Shown here: positions 12,266-13,243 of the stretch, in pieces
Layout of the letters: every line of letters starts with the position of its first letter
How positions within the stretch are numbered: position 1 is the stretch's first letter
Assembly (NCBI GenBank): GCA_005223085.1
Contig: NJBP01000054.1
Coordinates: 1-13,243 of the forward strand
Source of the DNA: Candidatus Aerophobetes bacterium Ae_b3b
GTDB taxonomy: Bacteria; Aerophobota; Aerophobia; Aerophobales; AE-B3A
Reading direction: 5' to 3'
Length of the DNA stretch: 13,243 nucleotides
Notes under the pieces: generated by a model
Database searches by the model: none
Told to the model about the DNA's origin: nothing
The model's input: the letters and a program-made list of their open reading frames with translations, nothing else
Position numbers and translations under genes: made by a program

Positions 12266-13243
12266 CTATTTGGCTAATTTATGCTTTTTTATTTTACTAT
12301 AAAGGGTAGTGCGGGAAATCTCCAAGATCTGGGCAGCTTTACTCAGATTCCAGTGAGTTTCCTCTAGAACAGCGGCCAAAAGACTCCTTTCCACCTCCCG
12401 CAAGGTTTTTGAACCGACGGAAAAGCTTACCTTGCCCAAAGAGGAAAGACTTCGGAAAGGAAGAGAGAGGTCTTCTTCTTCGATTGAGGGACCCTTGGCT
12501 AGGATGACTGCCCTCTCCAGGGTATTTTCCAGCTCCCTTACATTTCCTGGCCAGGGGTAAGAGATAAGGCGACCGAGAGCCTCTTTGCCAATTCCTTCCA
12601 CGTGTCTATTGACTGTTCTATATTTTTTCAAGATATATTGTGCCAGAAGCGGTATATCTTCTTTTCTCTCTCTTAAAGGAGGAAGATCAAAGCTGACCAC
12701 ATTAAGCCGATAAAACAGATCCTCCCGAAATCTTTTTTCTTTTATAGCCTGGAGAAGGTTTTGATTGGTAGCGGCAATGATTCTCACATCAACTTTAATG
12801 GTCTCTTCTCCCCCCACCCTTTCAAATTCACCTTCTTGCAAGACCCTTAGAAGTTTTGCCTGAGTGGTGAGAGGAATATCTCCAATCTCATCTAAAAATA
12901 AGGTTCCCCCATCGGCCAGCTCAAATCTACCCCTTCTCTGAATATAAGCATCGGTAAAGGCTCCTCTTTCATGACCGAACAACTCACTCTCCAGTACTCC
13001 TTCGGCCAGGGCAGCACAATTCACCGTAACAAATAAGTTTCTTTTGCGAGGGCTCCCCTGGTGAATGGCCCGGGCTACCAGTTCCTTGCCGGTTCCAGTT
13101 TCCCCGGTGACTAAAACAGTAGCCTCGGTCCTGGCTACCTGCTTTATCAGATCCTTTAACCTGCGCATTTCCTGGCTCTGGGTGATAATCTCTCCTTTTT
13201 TCTCTAGTTCGGCCCGCAGGAATCTATTTTCCTCCCTGAGGTT
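12266..13243 (-). CDS. NtrC-family sigma-54-dependent activator (partial, 5' end beyond right edge)
   Basis: The frame is open from the right edge to the stop, giving 325 visible residues. The internal ATG at 13168 is not the real start, because 25 further coding residues precede it (ending EIITQSQE), typical of the linker between a receiver domain and the AAA+ domain. Counting from that ATG: Walker A GETGTGKE (22-29), the sigma-54 contact loop as GAFTDA (69-74) instead of GAFTGA, Walker B GTLFLDEIGD (88-97), the arginine-finger region REDLFYRLNV, and YPWPGNVRELEN. A Fis-type helix-turn-helix (NLSKAAQILEISRTTLYSKI) closes the protein. It should remodel sigma-54 polymerase, most plausibly at the promoter just downstream. 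An N-terminal receiver is expected off-window. Confidence 0.93.
   Translation of the reverse strand, partial: NLREENRFLRAELEKKGEIITQSQEMRRLKDLIKQVARTEATVLVTGETGTGKELVARAIHQGSPRKRNLFVTVNCAALAEGVLESELFGHERGAFTDAYIQRRGRFELADGGTLFLDEIGDIPLTTQAKLLRVLQEGEFERVGGEETIKVDVRIIAATNQNLLQAIKEKRFREDLFYRLNVVSFDLPPLRERKEDIPLLAQYILKKYRTVNRHVEGIGKEALGRLISYPWPGNVRELENTLERAVILAKGPSIEEEDLSLPFRSLSSLGKVSFSVGSKTLREVERSLLAAVLEETHWNLSKAAQILEISRTTLYSKIKKHKLAK

Overview
The window looks like an accessory, decaying stretch of chromosome from an uncultivated bacterium, probably Gram-negative. The evidence for this is heptose-sugar genes, an NtrC-type activator, a perfect sigma-54 promoter and several consensus sigma-70 promoters. 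Base composition is moderately AT-rich, and GTG and TTG starts with clear Shine-Dalgarno sequences are common. I cannot name the lineage from the sequence.

Layout. (1) 1-1774, minus strand: an ABC-2 exporter, an ATPase followed by a permease that runs off the left edge, behind its own sigma-70 promoter. (2) 2168-3870, plus strand: a two-component system. The six-helix membrane half and the kinase half of the sensor lie in one frame but are split by a TAG codon, and a stand-alone receiver follows with a 4-bp overlap. (3) 3915-4720, minus: an intact heptose-bisphosphate phosphatase (gmhB), preceded and overlapped by a 41-residue stub of gmhA, with two mutually exclusive hairpins upstream. (4) 4818-9948: a toxin-antitoxin island. 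It holds a vapB with a broken vapC, two DUF4258/YgiT-zinc-finger pairs, a DUF433 antitoxin whose DUF5615 toxin is cut to 18 codons, a DUF4143 AAA+ ATPase, a DUF5678-like stub, and a complete DUF433/DUF5615 pair on the plus strand. (5) 9995-10114, minus: a 39-residue stub of a GHMP heptose kinase (hddA type). (6) 10126-11970: an IS1634-family insertion sequence. (7) 11971-12265: a perfect sigma-54 promoter and possible upstream activator sites. (8) 12266 to the right edge, minus: an NtrC-type sigma-54 activator.

Reading. Everything from the activator leftwards to gmhB lies on one strand, apart from the plus-strand DUF5678/DUF433/DUF5615 unit. My inference is that the activator once switched on a sigma-54-dependent heptose operon (hddA ... 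gmhA-gmhB). An insertion sequence has since landed between its promoter and first gene, hddA and gmhA have been reduced to 5' stubs, and toxin-antitoxin cassettes now fill the gap. Of the four pairs recognised as toxin-antitoxin modules by a toxin plus an adjacent antitoxin or its remains, two have a dead toxin but an intact antitoxin. The most notable observations are the severed sigma-54 promoter, the TAG-split sensor kinase, and the repeated pattern of genes kept only as a ribosome-binding site plus 18-41 codons.
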